DNA from: Dastarcus helophoroides
Taxonomy: Eukaryota > Arthropoda > Insecta > Coleoptera > Bothrideridae
Length of the DNA stretch: 64,000 nt
Direction: 5' to 3'
NCBI GenBank assembly: GCA_028583605.1
Contig: CM053328.1
Coordinates: 970,501-1,034,500 of the forward strand
Positions 8,440 to 19,535 of the stretch are shown piece by piece (within the stretch, counting starts at the first letter, position 1; every line of letters begins with the position of its first letter). A program made the position numbers and the translations under genes. The notes below the pieces were generated by a model, which had not been told where the DNA came from, did not search any database, and saw only the letters and a program-made list of their open reading frames with translations.

Positions 8440-11300
8440 GATTTGCATTAACATTTTAAAAAAACACATGAATTGTGAAATTTCTAGAAAAAGACCAATT
8501 TGGAAAGTCGAAATTTCTAAAAAATCTTTTTCTCGTGATTTCTATTTTTTTATTTGTAAATTTTCTACAGACTTAAAATTTTGTGAAAAAAAGTTGAATT
8601 ACTTTTATGAAAAAAATATAAATTTATAGAAACAGCAAATATCAAAGTTCGAAATAAAAGCTGAAATTTGCCGAATTTTGAGAAAAAGGAAGAAATTTCG
8701 AAAATATTGAGAAAAACAAAGAGAGTTCGAAAAAATTGAGAAAAAGGAAGAGATTTCAAAAAGGAAGAAATTTAAAAAAAAATGAATTTATCAAAAGTTC
8801 ATAAAAAGAGGGTAAAATTTTAGAAAAAAAAGGCGCATATTGACAATAGATTGAAACCCAGAACAAATCGAAAACCTGAAATTTTTAGACATATTTGAAT
8901 TTTTTTTTAACTGTAAAATATCAAAAAGAGAAATTATAAAAATAAACTGGAAGCTTAAGAAAAGTGTCGAACTTTAAAAAAGTCGAAGTTTTTCAATAAA
9001 GAACAAATTTTAGGAAAAATTTCAAGAAAAAAATCAAAATTTTAAGAAAAGCTCGAAATTTCCACAAAAAATTGTAATTTTCCGAGAGATTTAAATTTTG
9101 AGAAGAAATTTCGAGAACAAGACGATTAAAAAAAATCCAAATTTTCTTATAAATTCGAACTTTGAGAACATTGCCAAAATAATTTCGAAAGAAAAGAGAA
9201 TGTCGATAAAACTTTCAGTTTCGAGAAAGGTATTGAAATGGTCAAAATTTCCCAGAGAAAGTCAAATTTTAAGAAAAAAAATCAAATTTTGACATTTGAA
9301 AATAAATGAATTTCGTTCGAAATAAAGATTGAAATTTCCAGAAAAAGCTTAATTTTGAAAAAAAGAGATTTCGAAAAGAATGAATTCGTGAAAAGTTTTC
9401 AAAAACACAAAACTTAAAAAAGACTTCGAATTTTTTACAATATATTGAAATTCGCAAAACAAATTTAAAAGCCTGAAATATTTAAATAAATTTAAATTTT
9501 GTGAAAAATTGTAAAATTTGAAAAGAGAATTTGTAAAAAATTAAAAGTTTAAAAAAATTGTCGAATTTTTTCAGAAGTCGAAGTTTTTCAGAGTAGAAGA
9601 AAATAAAAAATTTACAATGTTCCAGAGGTAGTTAAATTTTAAGAATAAATTAAAATTTCGAGAAAAAGACGAATTAAAAAAAAACTCCAAATTTTCAGAT
9701 AAATTCGAATTTTGAGTAAATTGGTAAAACAATTTGGAAAGAAAAGAAAACGCCGATAAAACTTCCAGTTTCGAGAAAAGTATTGAATTTTAACAGAAGG
9801 TCAAAAATTGCCAAAGAAAGTCAAATTTTAAGAAAAAAATTAAATTTTGAGATTTGAAAATAGATGAATTTAGTTCGAAATAAAAGTGGAAATTTTCAGA
9901 GAATACCGAATTTTGAAAAAAAGAGATTTAAAAAAAAATGAATTTGTCAAAAGTTTCCAAAAAGATAAAACTTAAAAAAACCTCGAATTTCCACAGTGGA
10001 TTAAAACCTAGAACAAATTTAAAACTTCAATTTTTAGACAAATTTAAATTTTGTGAACAATTGTTAAATTTCGAAAAGAGCAATTGTAAAAGAAAATATC
10101 GTCGAACTTTTAAAAAGCCAAGGTTTTTCAGATCAGAAGAAAAAACATTTTTCCAGAGAAAGCTAAATTTTGAGAATAAATTTGAAATTTCGAGCACATG
10201 ACGAATTAAAAAAAACTCCAAATATTCAGATAAATTCTAAATTTGATAGAATTGGTAAAATAATTTTGAAAAAAAGGGCAATGTTTTTACAACTTTCAGT
10301 TTCGAGAAAAATGTTAATCTTTAGAGACAGGTCAAATTTTAGGAAAAAAATCCAATTTTGAGATTCAGTCAAATATTTTGAAAATTCACGAATTCGTCCA
10401 ATAAAACCGCAGCTTGCAGAAACAATAAAAAGTCGAATTTTTAAAGTCGAAATTTCAAAAAAAAAACCGAATTTTGCGAACCAAGTCTAAATTTGTAGAA
10501 AATACATAAAAGTTAAAATGTTTTGTAAAAGTTAATATTTGGGCAAAATGGCTCAATTTGGAAAAAGGACGAATTTTTAAAAGAATATAGACAATTCGAG
10601 AAAAGTGTTGAAGTGTTGAAGGTCAAAATTTCCCAGAGAAAGTCAAATTTTGAGATTAAGTCAAACATTTTGAAAATATGTAGATAAATTTCATCAAAAA
10701 AATCGCAGTTTGCAGAAGCAATAAAATGTCGAATTTTAAAAGTCGAAATTTCGAAAAGAAAACCGAATTTTGCGTAACGAGTTCAAATTTGTAGAAAATA
10801 AATAAAAGTTTAGATGTTTAGTAAAAGTCAATTATGGGGAAAATGTTGAAATTGGGTAAAAGGACGAATTTTAAAAAGAATGTAGAAAGTTCTAGAAAAA
10901 AGCCGTCATTTAGAACAAAGTCGGGAAAATGTAATTATGGAAAACTGAATTTGAGAATAGATCTAAATTTCGAATAAAGAAACCTGTGAAAAATGGTCGA
11001 AATAATCCGACACTTGCTTAACATATCCAATTACTTCAAATTTCTACTTTTTTTATTAAAAAATCGACAAAAGATGAATTTTTGAGAAATAAGTCGAATC
11101 TTCCAGCAAGTCGAATTAGAAAACAGTAAACATTTTTATAAATGGTCGTGTTTTGAGAAGGAAGGAAGATTTGGGGTAAACGTCTAATTTTGGGAACAAA
11201 ATAGATATTAAAAAAGAAGTATAATATAGAGAAGAGTTAAATAAATCGAAATTGCGAAAAAAAAGGCAAATTTTGAAGTAAAAGTCTAAATTTTGAGCAA
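8440..11300. repeat. degenerate A-rich minisatellite (GTCGAAATTT type) inside hAT
   Basis: Tandem diverged units of roughly 17-30 bp built around GTCAAATTTTGAG and GTCGAAATTTCGAGAAAAA. A higher-order period of about 560 bp is visible: the words TTCGAAATAAAGATTGAAATTT (split by one base change) near 9310 and TTCGAAATAAAAGTGGAAAT near 9875 lie in matching contexts, as do the CCAAATTTTC-to-CAGTTTCGAG blocks near 9140-9230 and 9690-9775. Open frames in this block are repeat artefacts rich in K, F and N. Confidence 0.8.
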
Positions 11301-11454
11301 TTAAAGATCTTTTGGGCTGAATGTATTTTCATTTGCCTTCATGAATCAGCCTCTGTCCCATATTTTGTTTGATTTGTCTGATTTAATTTTAAAATGAAAT
11401 GTAAAAATCAAAAATAAAGATTTGTGGCTCTTTGAAATTCAATCAATTTTTTTA

Positions 11455-11505
11455 CTGCGGCTGACTCTTTCGGTTTAATAGATTGCCGATCCCTCGGTTA
11501 GATGA
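11455..11505. repeat. internal hAT right-end copy
   Basis: The sequence GCGGCTGACTCTTTCGG, then TTTAATAGATTGCC and GATCCCTCG, is a diverged duplicate of the outer right end at 13264-13302. It marks either an older nested hAT end or a recombination junction. Confidence 0.6.
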
Positions 11506-13245
11506 AGTAACGTTTAGATCTACACTGTAAATCACTGAAGTGGTCATTTAAGTAGCGCGCGTCCATCGCACCGGCAGTTATTTTCGTGGTTGAAGGTTCA
11601 TATTGTTACGGGCTTATCGGTTCGAATTGATTACCACGTGTAAATTACACCACTTTATTACCAAACTTAACTTGGATCACCACAATTGAACAATTAACTC
11701 ACTTATTATTAACTTCTACTAACTCACTAGTTACACTGACTCTAATTGACTTGCTTCGAGGGAAAGCCGACCGCCTTATATAGTTTTGGCCTCCAGGTTC
11801 TAGAACAATCCGGCAGATAAGGCTTATCGTTTGCTGAAATTTCGGGAACGCTTATCTGCCGTTTGCTTCGTTATCGCAGCCGCTTTCCCCTTATCAGATC
11901 TTTCTAGAAACTTTTCTTATGCACTAAATTCTACAATTTACATTTCGTTACAATGTCTTAATCTCGAATATTCTGCATTATTTTCGAAACTAACAAGAGG
12001 ATCGTGTTTACTTATGTGATTTGTATTTTTAAGGCCAGCAGGTTTTTAAAATTTCTAATTTTTTCTAAAATTTTGGCTTAAAAAAACTACGTAGATTGCC
12101 TTCCGAGCCTCCGATATGACTGCGGAATATGTTACCGATAAGAAGTTATAGGTTAGACGAAGGAACGTTTAAATTTACACTCTATATCATTGAGGTGGTC
12201 ATTTCGGTAGCGCGCGTCCATCGCATCGGCGGTTATTTTCGTGATTGAGGGTTCATATTTTAATCTCGAATATTCTGCATTATTTTCGAAACTAACAAGA
12301 GAATTGTGTTTACTCTTGTGATTTGTATTTTAAAGGCCAGCGGGGTTATTGAAATTCCGAATTTTTCCTAAAATTATAACTTAAAAAAAACTACGTAGTG
12401 TCTTTCAAGCGTTCGATATGTGTGCGACGTACATTGCCGATAAGAAATTATAGACATTTGGAATTACACTGTAAATCATTGAGGTGGTCATTTCAGTAGC
12501 GTGAGTCCTTCGCATTGGCAGTTATTTTCGTGTTTGAGGGTTCATATTTTAATCTCGAATATTCTGCATTATTTTGGAAAATAACAAGAGAGTCGTGTTT
12601 ACTTATGTGATTTGTATTTTTAAGGCCAGTAGGATTTTTGAAATTTTTAGTTTTTTCTAAAATTTTGGCTTAAAAAAGCTACTAGAGTGTCTTCCGAGCC
12701 TCCGATATGACTGCACCGTATGTTATCGTTAAGAAGTTATAGATTAGAAGAAGGAACGTTTAGATTTACACTCTAAATCATTAAGGTGGACATTTCAGTA
12801 GCGCGCGTCCATCGCATCGGCAGTTATTTTCGTGATTGAGGGTTCATATTTTAATCTTGAATATTCTGCATTATTTTCGAAACTAACAAGAGAATCGTGT
12901 TTAGTTATGTGATTTGTATTTTTAAGGCCAGCAAGGTTTTTGAAATTTCTAATTTTTTCTTAAATTTTGGCTTAAAAAAACTACGTACTGTCTTCCGAGC
13001 CTCCGATATGACTGCGGCGTATATTACCGATAAGAAGTTATAGGTTAGACAAAGGAACGTTTAGATTTACACTCTAAATCATTGAGGTGGTCATTTCGGT
13101 AGCGCGCATCCATCGCATCGGCGGTTATTTTCGTAATTGAGGGTTCATATTTTAATCTCGAATATTCTGCATTATTTTCGAAATTAACAACAGAATCGTG
13201 TTTACTTTTATATTTGTATTTAGAAGCAGGATTTTTGACATTCAC
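11506..13245. repeat. ~295-bp tandem repeat array, about five units
   Basis: Units begin near 11506, 12152, 12450, 12742 and 13043. After removing the solo LTR (349 bp plus 4-bp duplication) the spacing is about 293-300 bp. Shared landmarks are GTGGTCATTT, GCGCGTCCATCGCA, GGTTCATATTTTAATC, CTGCATTATTTTCGAAACTA and CCGATAAGAAGTTATAG. The last unit is cut short at the hAT right end. Minus-strand frames here are not real genes. Confidence 0.88.
11604..11952 (-). mobile_element. solo LTR 3, inside the tandem array
   Basis: Runs from TGTTACGGGC to TTTCGTTACA on the plus strand (inverse orientation), flanked by ATAT (11600-11603) and ATGT (11953-11956). Neighbouring array units preserve the empty site as GGTTCATATTTTAATC, so the insertion and its 4-bp duplication (one later change) are directly demonstrable. 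It retains TATATAG, GCCGACCGCC and CTTATCTGCC blocks. Confidence 0.88.
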
Positions 13246-13330
13246 GAAAACATTTTTTTTATTGCGGCTGGGTCTTTCGGTTTAAAAGTTTGCCTACCCC
13301 TGGTCTAGGCGTCTACAATATACTAGAGAT

Positions 13331-13508
13331 GGAAACTTTCGGAAGCAGGTGTCCGAAAGAAAATCATATGCGCACCCCTATTCTGATTTATTCAGTACGG
13401 TCTATTCATTCAATATTTAGTAATTGATCCTTGTTATTCTTTGTCGTATTACGTTTTGTTTCTTAGTTTAAATAAAGTGTTTAAATTCACGAATCTAAAA
13501 ACGTAACA
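13331..13508 (+). mobile_element. LTR-like relic, family P, with possible primer-binding site
   Basis: Shares GCGCACCCCTATT, ATTCAGTACGG, TTAAATAAAGTGTTTAAATT and CACGAATCT-type blocks with the inverted copies at 25939-26155, 33350-33420 and 46576-46690. It ends in CGTAACA followed by ATTGGTGTCG, which resembles a minus-strand primer-binding site next to an LTR 3' end. AATAAA lies near the right end, and other copies have a TATAAATATACGCG promoter-like word. No gag-pol product was recognised downstream. Boundaries are uncertain. Confidence 0.4.
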
Positions 13509-15941
13509 ATTGGTGTCGTATTCGTAAATCGTCGTTGGTAGTAAATGAATTTAGAATTTATCAGACTTTGAAAAACTAATTAGACATTTATACGGGACGT
13601 GTTAGGGAAATAAATGCTTTATTACTAGAAGGAATCTTATCCAAATTCCCGACCCGCTAGTAATAAGTGAATATTACCGACCTTGTAAAAGTGAAAGACG
13701 AATCACTTCAAGAAAAATTATTTCAATAAATACCACATACAGTATTTCAATAATGTAATGCATTTGCGAAAATGTTTTCATTTTCAAGCAGATGTTATGG
13801 ATTTTAAAAATATGGTTATGAAAATTTTTTAACACGAAAGTTTTGTCATTTGGTTATTTGTGCTGAAATGTTTTAAACATTTCATTCTTCATCTGATGCT
13901 ACTTCATTTGATTCAGTCACGATTGCTTTTTATTTTTTATAGATTTAAAGTGTAATGAATAGTGAATATACAGATAAGGAAAAATTTTCATTGTCCATGT
14001 AAAACGCTCAGAATTGTCCCTTCCATAGTTTTCTACGGCCGCTGAACGTATTCCCCTACTTTGACGGAGCATGCTCGTATCTTCCAGTTTAGATGTCAGA
14101 AAAAACTCGTCGAGAGTTTTACAACAGACTGAAATATTGTTTAGCACAGTCTGGCGGCCTATTTGAACTCCTTATATTGTAATGTTTAAAGAGCTATTTT
14201 GTTATATTCTTTATAAGAATTATTATTTATTTTCTTTAAGAAATCTCGTTTATTTATTTTGGTTATCAAAGAATATCAGTTTTATTTTGTCTCAGACGTT
14301 GATTAAATCAACGGACTAAAAGAACAAACAGCATGTGGTACGCAAATTTTAATAAAATTGTTGGCTGCCAGTAGTAATCCCGTAACAAAACACGTTAGAA
14401 GCTATGATGTACTACTGAAATCTCCACCAGCAGTGATCGCTGCGCTCTGCGTTGAATTGTTTACACCGGTGTAGGAGAATACAAGGCGCCGCCCATCTAT
14501 CCCACTATTAGCTCTCAATGTTAAATCTCTCATTACCATTCTGCCTATGGACAGTGTTTGATTTTTCTGATGTCTATGTGATCTGATAATATTTAAAACT
14601 TGATTCTTAAAAGTAACTTTGATCTCTTGTTTTAGGTATGGATCTTTTTCTTCTCATAGTACACATTAATGCTGTAAGTATTAATTTAAATTCTTTATGG
14701 TAAACTCTTTATATTTAAAGTTGTTCAAGTTACTGAAGTGGGTTACCACTGAGGCCACGAAACTCAGTCTCTAACATAATGATATGAAAAATGTAAAAAA
14801 AAGGTTGTAGCATTGGACATCGATGTTCGGCTCTCATTTCAGCTCGTCAGCAATTCATAACAACGAAAGGAAACAATAACAAGGAAGAAGTACTTAAAAA
14901 TAATAAATTCAAATACATAAAAAACAACATGAATAGACGTTTCATCGATACTTTGAAAAATAATATGAAGCGCTTATTAAAATAGTAAAGAAGTAAAACA
15001 TGAATCAATCTATTGATTATTTGGTGCTCATTCGGAAAAGTAATCTACTTTTGGTTAAACTCTAAGCTCGGACTGACATCAGACATACACAGACTAAATT
15101 TGTCCAGAAACATGAAATTTTGCCCAGGAGTTACTTACTTAACGTAAATGAGTTTTTTGAAATTCAGGGGGTGAAAATTGGGTAACAAATCTTACATGTA
15201 CTGAATCATTTTCCGCGTCAACAAATAGGTACTTGTATCTGAGGTTGCCTATAATATGTAATCTAATGACTCTAATCTGTACAGTGCAACTACGTAATAA
15301 AACCTGTGTGTGCTGAAAAATTCTAGAACAAAGTGCAAAGTTAATTTCAATAAGATTCTAATCTGAAATGGTGTCCTTTTCGATAGTTCTCAGCTTGAAA
15401 ATCTATGTTGGCGTAAGTGGTTTCATTACGTACGCCGCCTTTTGCGAATATTAGGATGTTAAAGGTCGCGCAATGCAATAAAACAACTAGCCATAAAGAC
15501 CGCGCGAACGAATCTCGCTTACTTGAAATTCAATTACCTTTTGTAATAGTCGGTGTAATAACTTCCCGCCTATGCAACGAAGTGTCAAGTGTAATAAAAT
15601 TTCACGTCCAAATTGCTGATAAAACAATTTCATTATAAGATGCAAACAAAGTCATATTTAAAACAGCCTGAAATATTGGCTGCACGTTTACATGCAAGCT
15701 TCAAGAAAGTGCAGCAACATTATGGAACATATTTTGTCCTTTTATATTTCGGCAGTTTTGGCTCTCCGAGCGCAGACAATTTTATGGACCCCTAACGATA
15801 AATTTTTAATGCTCCACAATATTGTGTACAATTTAAACGCCAAAATATCTTATTGTTGAAGGAAATAAATGCAATTGTCGGAAGGGAAACAAAAGGATAG
15901 ACGTTTCTCAGATAAAATTGTTATTATGAAAAAGCGTCGCA
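13509..15941. other. no gene recognised
   Basis: If 13331-13508 is an LTR, the first few hundred bases here might be leader or gag remnant, but every frame is closed and I recognise no motif. From about 14400 the sequence is more complex (CACCAGCAGTGATCGCTGCG) yet shows no domain. Short frames at 13917-14147, 15417-15638 and 15613-15795 are unsupported. Confidence 0.4.
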
Positions 15942-16412
15942 ATTTTTTTTTTAAGTTTAATCCACTCGCAAAGGGCGACCCCATTATGCTTTCAAAGCAC
16001 TGCGAGTAGGACGCGAAAAGATAGATGACGATGAACCGCCTTCTTAAACAAGGATAAGTTGTAATTTTTGGGAAAAATTCCTCTCGGTAACGGCTTGGAA
16101 AAAAGAGTCTCCGTAGGCAGAAGTCCTCAATGTGTCAAGTTGAGCTGCATAGGAATTTGCTGTCTTCGACTGTGTGTATGCCTCAAAAATCTTGCCCTTG
16201 GGCATTAGTTCCTGCGAGCATCTTCCATGATAGTACTTGTAGAAAAGAGACAAGTCACCAATCATACGCCTGTGCTCTAGTGTTTAGAGAGAATTGGTCA
16301 AGCTCTCGTCAACAATTAGACAAATCGCTCTTCTTTGAATTGAATCCAAGAGAGCTAAAGTGTGTTTTGGGGCTGAACTCCAAACATGAGAACAGTATTG
16401 GCTAGTGTTGCC
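15942..16412 (-). pseudogene. non-LTR retrotransposon copy 1, 3' part
   Basis: This is the continuation of 17694-19280, separated by the hAT at 16413-17693. The minus-strand frame includes IGDLSLFYKYYHGRCSQEL and LRTSAYGDSFF, the C-terminal region typical of Jockey/CR1-type polymerases downstream of the reverse transcriptase. The 3' end has a conserved hairpin (ACTCGCA at 15964-15970 with TGCGAGT at 16001-16007) and an A-rich tail at about 15943-15954. Frameshifts are present. Confidence 0.8.
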
Positions 16413-17693
16413 TAGTGATGGGCAAAACTGCTATTTACAAGATTTGCTCTTGTTACAACTAAGTAGCAGTTTTAAGTAACTTCTACTTTTGTCACTGTTA
16501 CTTATTATGAATACGCGTTAGGGGATCACATATCGTAGTATACTGAAAGTCGGAACGGAATGGAACGCAGCAAGTAGCAACTTACAAAGAGTACCTGCTA
16601 CTGCTACTTTGTCACTGTTAGAAATAGCTGCTACTTCACCAAACTGTTTCTGCTACTTTGACACAGTATGATTAAACAATAACAGTACCTACGCTAAATC
16701 GCTGCAAGTCGCAGTCACTTCGGACGATAAGATATGTTTTTAATTCATTTGGTAGACAATCTTTTATAAACTCTGTTAATGTTTGAGGAACTTGAATGTA
16801 GGATATAACATTGGTCGTGTTTTCTATTATGTGAGTTTTTGGAGACGTTTGAATTTATAAGAGGTAAACATGTGATTTAAATCGTAAAATTTCAGAGCCA
16901 ATAACCAGGTATCAGTACAATTTGGCTGTTTTATTTTGACATAGTCTTCTAAAAGTAACTAATTATAGACAAAGAAGGGTAAAAATATAAAAATAAGCTC
17001 CATGATTATCAACATGACTTATTATTTATTAAATCAACAAAATGATATTGTTACGTGCGTTATCGGTACGAATTGATACACGTGATGGATTATTCCCACT
17101 TTATTACTGAATTCAACTTTGATCACCAAAATTGACAATTAACTAACTTATTATTGACTTCTATTAACTCAATAATTACACTGATTCTAACTGACTGACT
17201 CGAGGGAAAGCTGACCGCCTTTTATAGTTTTGGCCCCCGGATTCTAGAACTTTTCGGCAGATAAGGCGTATCGTTCCCGAAATTGCTGGAAGGCTTATCT
17301 GCCATTTGTTTCGTTATCGCGGCCGCTTTCTCCTTATCGGATCCTTCTAAAAACTTTTTTTTTTATTTACTAAATTATACTATTCTATTCTAAATTCTAT
17401 TCCATCTATTTACATTGCGTTACAATATCAATAGAATTCCAAGATTCTACCGACTATTGAAGAGAAACACTTATAAAACCTACAATTCCTTAAGGAAACG
17501 GACCGAAAGTACACAGAGTTAATCGAGTAAAGTAGCAGGTAACTTTGATAACGTAAAGTGTAACAACTGCCACTGAAGGATCTTATATGTTCCAAAAGTA
17601 GCAGTAACTTTTGGGAACTGATAACTGTTCCAAATGCTACTCAATAAGTAGCAGTGACAAAGTAGCAGATTGCTATGTAACAACCCAACTCTA
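16413..17693. mobile_element. hAT-like non-autonomous element inserted in the LINE
   Basis: Left end TAGTGATGGGCAAAAC and inverted right end TAGAGTTGGGTTGTTAC are imperfect hAT-type termini. They are flanked by 8-bp duplications GTGTTGCC (16405-16412) and GTGTTGGC (17694-17701). The second LINE copy at about 50640 keeps the uninterrupted site (CTAGTGTTGGCCTTAAC), proving insertion. Subterminal regions carry many AAGTAGCAGTAAC-like words on both sides. The 1281-bp interior includes solo LTR 4; no transposase is seen. Confidence 0.8.
17049..17424 (-). mobile_element. solo LTR 4, nested in the hAT element
   Basis: Runs from TGTTACGTGCG to TTGCGTTACA, flanked by perfect ATAT at 17045-17048 and 17425-17428. 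At 376 bp it is close to full length. It carries CTCGAGGGAAAGCTGACC, TATAG, CGGCAGATAAGGC and GCGGCCGCTTTC blocks. It is the youngest layer of a three-level nest (LINE, then hAT, then LTR). Confidence 0.9.
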
Positions 17694-19280
17694 GTGTTGG
17701 CCTAACTTGAGCCTTGTATATTGTGAGCAACTGACGACATGTGAAGTACTTTTTACCTCTAAAAAGAAAGTCTAGCTTCTGAGAGGCGGATTTGGCAATG
17801 ACGCGCACATGATCGTCCCAAGAGAAGTTAGTGCTCGCATTCACTCCTAGGATAGATAGATTAGATTCCATCGGAAGGATTTTACCGTCCATTAGTATCT
17901 TTGTTGCATTATCCCTTGATATTTTCTTAGAGAAAACCACGGCCTGAGTTTTCTAAGCGTTGAAGTTGACCAAATTTTTCTTGTTCCATTCCAGAATGAT
18001 TTCAAGATCCCGATTAATCGTCTGCATCTGCTGTTCCCTTAGTCGATCTAAAGCAGCGATAGATAATGGTTTGTCGGAGAAAAAAGATGACACAAGACTA
18101 CTATCATGTTTGTAGCTGTCTATCGGATTGGAAGTCGAAGCTAAGAGATCGTTTATGTGTAACAGAAATAGAGTAGGAGATAGGACAGACCCCTGCGGCA
18201 CCCCTGCGTTAATCGCAAATGTCTCGGATGCCATCGACGACGACCTGAAGAGATCTGTTAGCGAGAAAATTGGATATCAAATGACAGAGTCCAGGAGGAA
18301 GACCATAAGATGTTAATTTGATGAGAAGAAATCGGTGCCAGACTCCGTCGAAGGCCTTTGAGATATCCAATGCAACAATCGTAGCCTTACCATGTTTTTC
18401 CATTGCTGACTTACAGATATGAGTAACATATGTCAGTAGATCGCCAGTAGAACGTTGTTGTCTAAAACCGTATTGCCTGTCGGAGATGATTCTATTTTCC
18501 TCCAGATATTTGAGAACCTCGATGTTGATAACCTTTTCCATCACTTTAGATATAACGGGTAATAAAGATGTAACGCGATAGTTGTTGGCTAGATCCCTTT
18601 TTCCCTTTTTAGGGACAGGCTGCACCTTAGCAGATTTCCAGATTCGAGCGAATACACCTTTGCTGTAAGAGAGTGTGAACAATTTGCTTAGTACAGGAGT
18701 CAACTCTGGGACGCATTTCTTAAGAACAATAGCGGGAATACCACCAAAGCCAGGCGCTTTCGAGGTGTCGCCAGCTCAAAGAGAATCTTCCTGATTGTGC
18801 GTTGTCTGAAAACAACTTCAGCCGCATCGAAGTGCCAACTTTAGGAAGAGTATGAGATTCTGCGTTTCGAGAATCAAGATTGGAGTTTTCAGCAAACATT
18901 AAGGATATCATGTCAGCCTTTTCCTTGGAAGTAGTAACAATATTGCTATTTTCATCGAATAAAGGTGAAAAATTTGAAGATGTAAAATTCCTTCCAATCG
19001 ACTTTGCAAATCCCCAGAGGGATCTGGAACCGTTCGGACAGTTGATAAGCCTCTGGCGCATTTTACGATCGAAATCACTTTTTGCCTTGTCAATAACCTG
19101 TTTACAAGAATTTCGTGCATTTACAAATGTGGTCCGAGTCTCGACTGAGGGATTATTTCGCTAATGACGATATGCGCGATTTTTACAACAATATCGATAG
19201 TATCGAAGTATTTAATAAAATGAACCTTCCAATTTAACCTGTCGTTGCCATCTAGGTTCCACCGATCGTCCTCGCTGGCG
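17694..19280 (-). pseudogene. non-LTR retrotransposon copy 1, reverse transcriptase region
   Basis: Minus-strand frames give, in order: a linker (KSDFDRKMRQRL, SRSLWGFAKSIG); RT fingers and palm (PVPKKGKRDLANNYR, SDRQYGFRQQRSTGDLLTY); the A motif VALDISKAFDGVWH; GVPQGSVLSPTLF; and the catalytic C motif, degraded to YKHDS where YADDS-like is expected. The thumb follows (LSILGVNASTNFSWDDHV). This is the LINE reverse transcriptase that primes on nicked target DNA, Jockey/CR1-like by motif style; the exact clade is unsure. The frame changes near 18210-18234 and elsewhere. Weak similarity (NWKVHFIKYFD on the minus strand) suggests it extends to about 19275; the endonuclease is missing. Confidence 0.85.
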
Positions 19281-19535
19281 AGATAGCTGCCCCAATTCGC
19301 GATGACTCGAGAACCGATGCAAATTTACCCAATATTGGTAAATATCGTACGTGTAACTCATAATGAATTTTCTCATTGATCGATTTATTCTATTTCTATT
19401 GGAAAATGTAACATACCCTTAAACATCTAATATAATTGAGGAAAAACAAATTCGTTTATAAATAATTATACTGATTTTTTTTTAAATGCCATAGTTTTTG
19501 GCATCAGAGACGTAGCTAGAATAGGGAAATGTAGG
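19281..19535. other. no recognised feature
   Basis: Short gap between the LINE and the array. It may hold more LINE 5' sequence, but I cannot show it. Confidence 0.3.

Larger units (their letters stand above)
7907..13302. mobile_element. hAT-like composite transposon, 5.4 kb, non-autonomous
   Basis: The perfect 8-bp direct repeat GTCTAGGC lies at 7899-7906 and 13303-13310. The left end is CAGAAGTTGGCAAACC and the inverted right end CAGGGGTAGGCAAACT, both of the hAT type (CAG followed by a GGCAA block). Just inside are the GCGGCTCGCGAG and AAGACCCAGCCGCAATAAA-type subterminal blocks known from insect hAT families. No transposase frame is visible. The interior is an A-rich degenerate array (8440-11300), a second hAT right end (11455-11505) and a ~295-bp tandem array (11506-13245) with a solo LTR. 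It was mobilised as one unit, or assembled from two copies by recombination. Confidence 0.78.
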
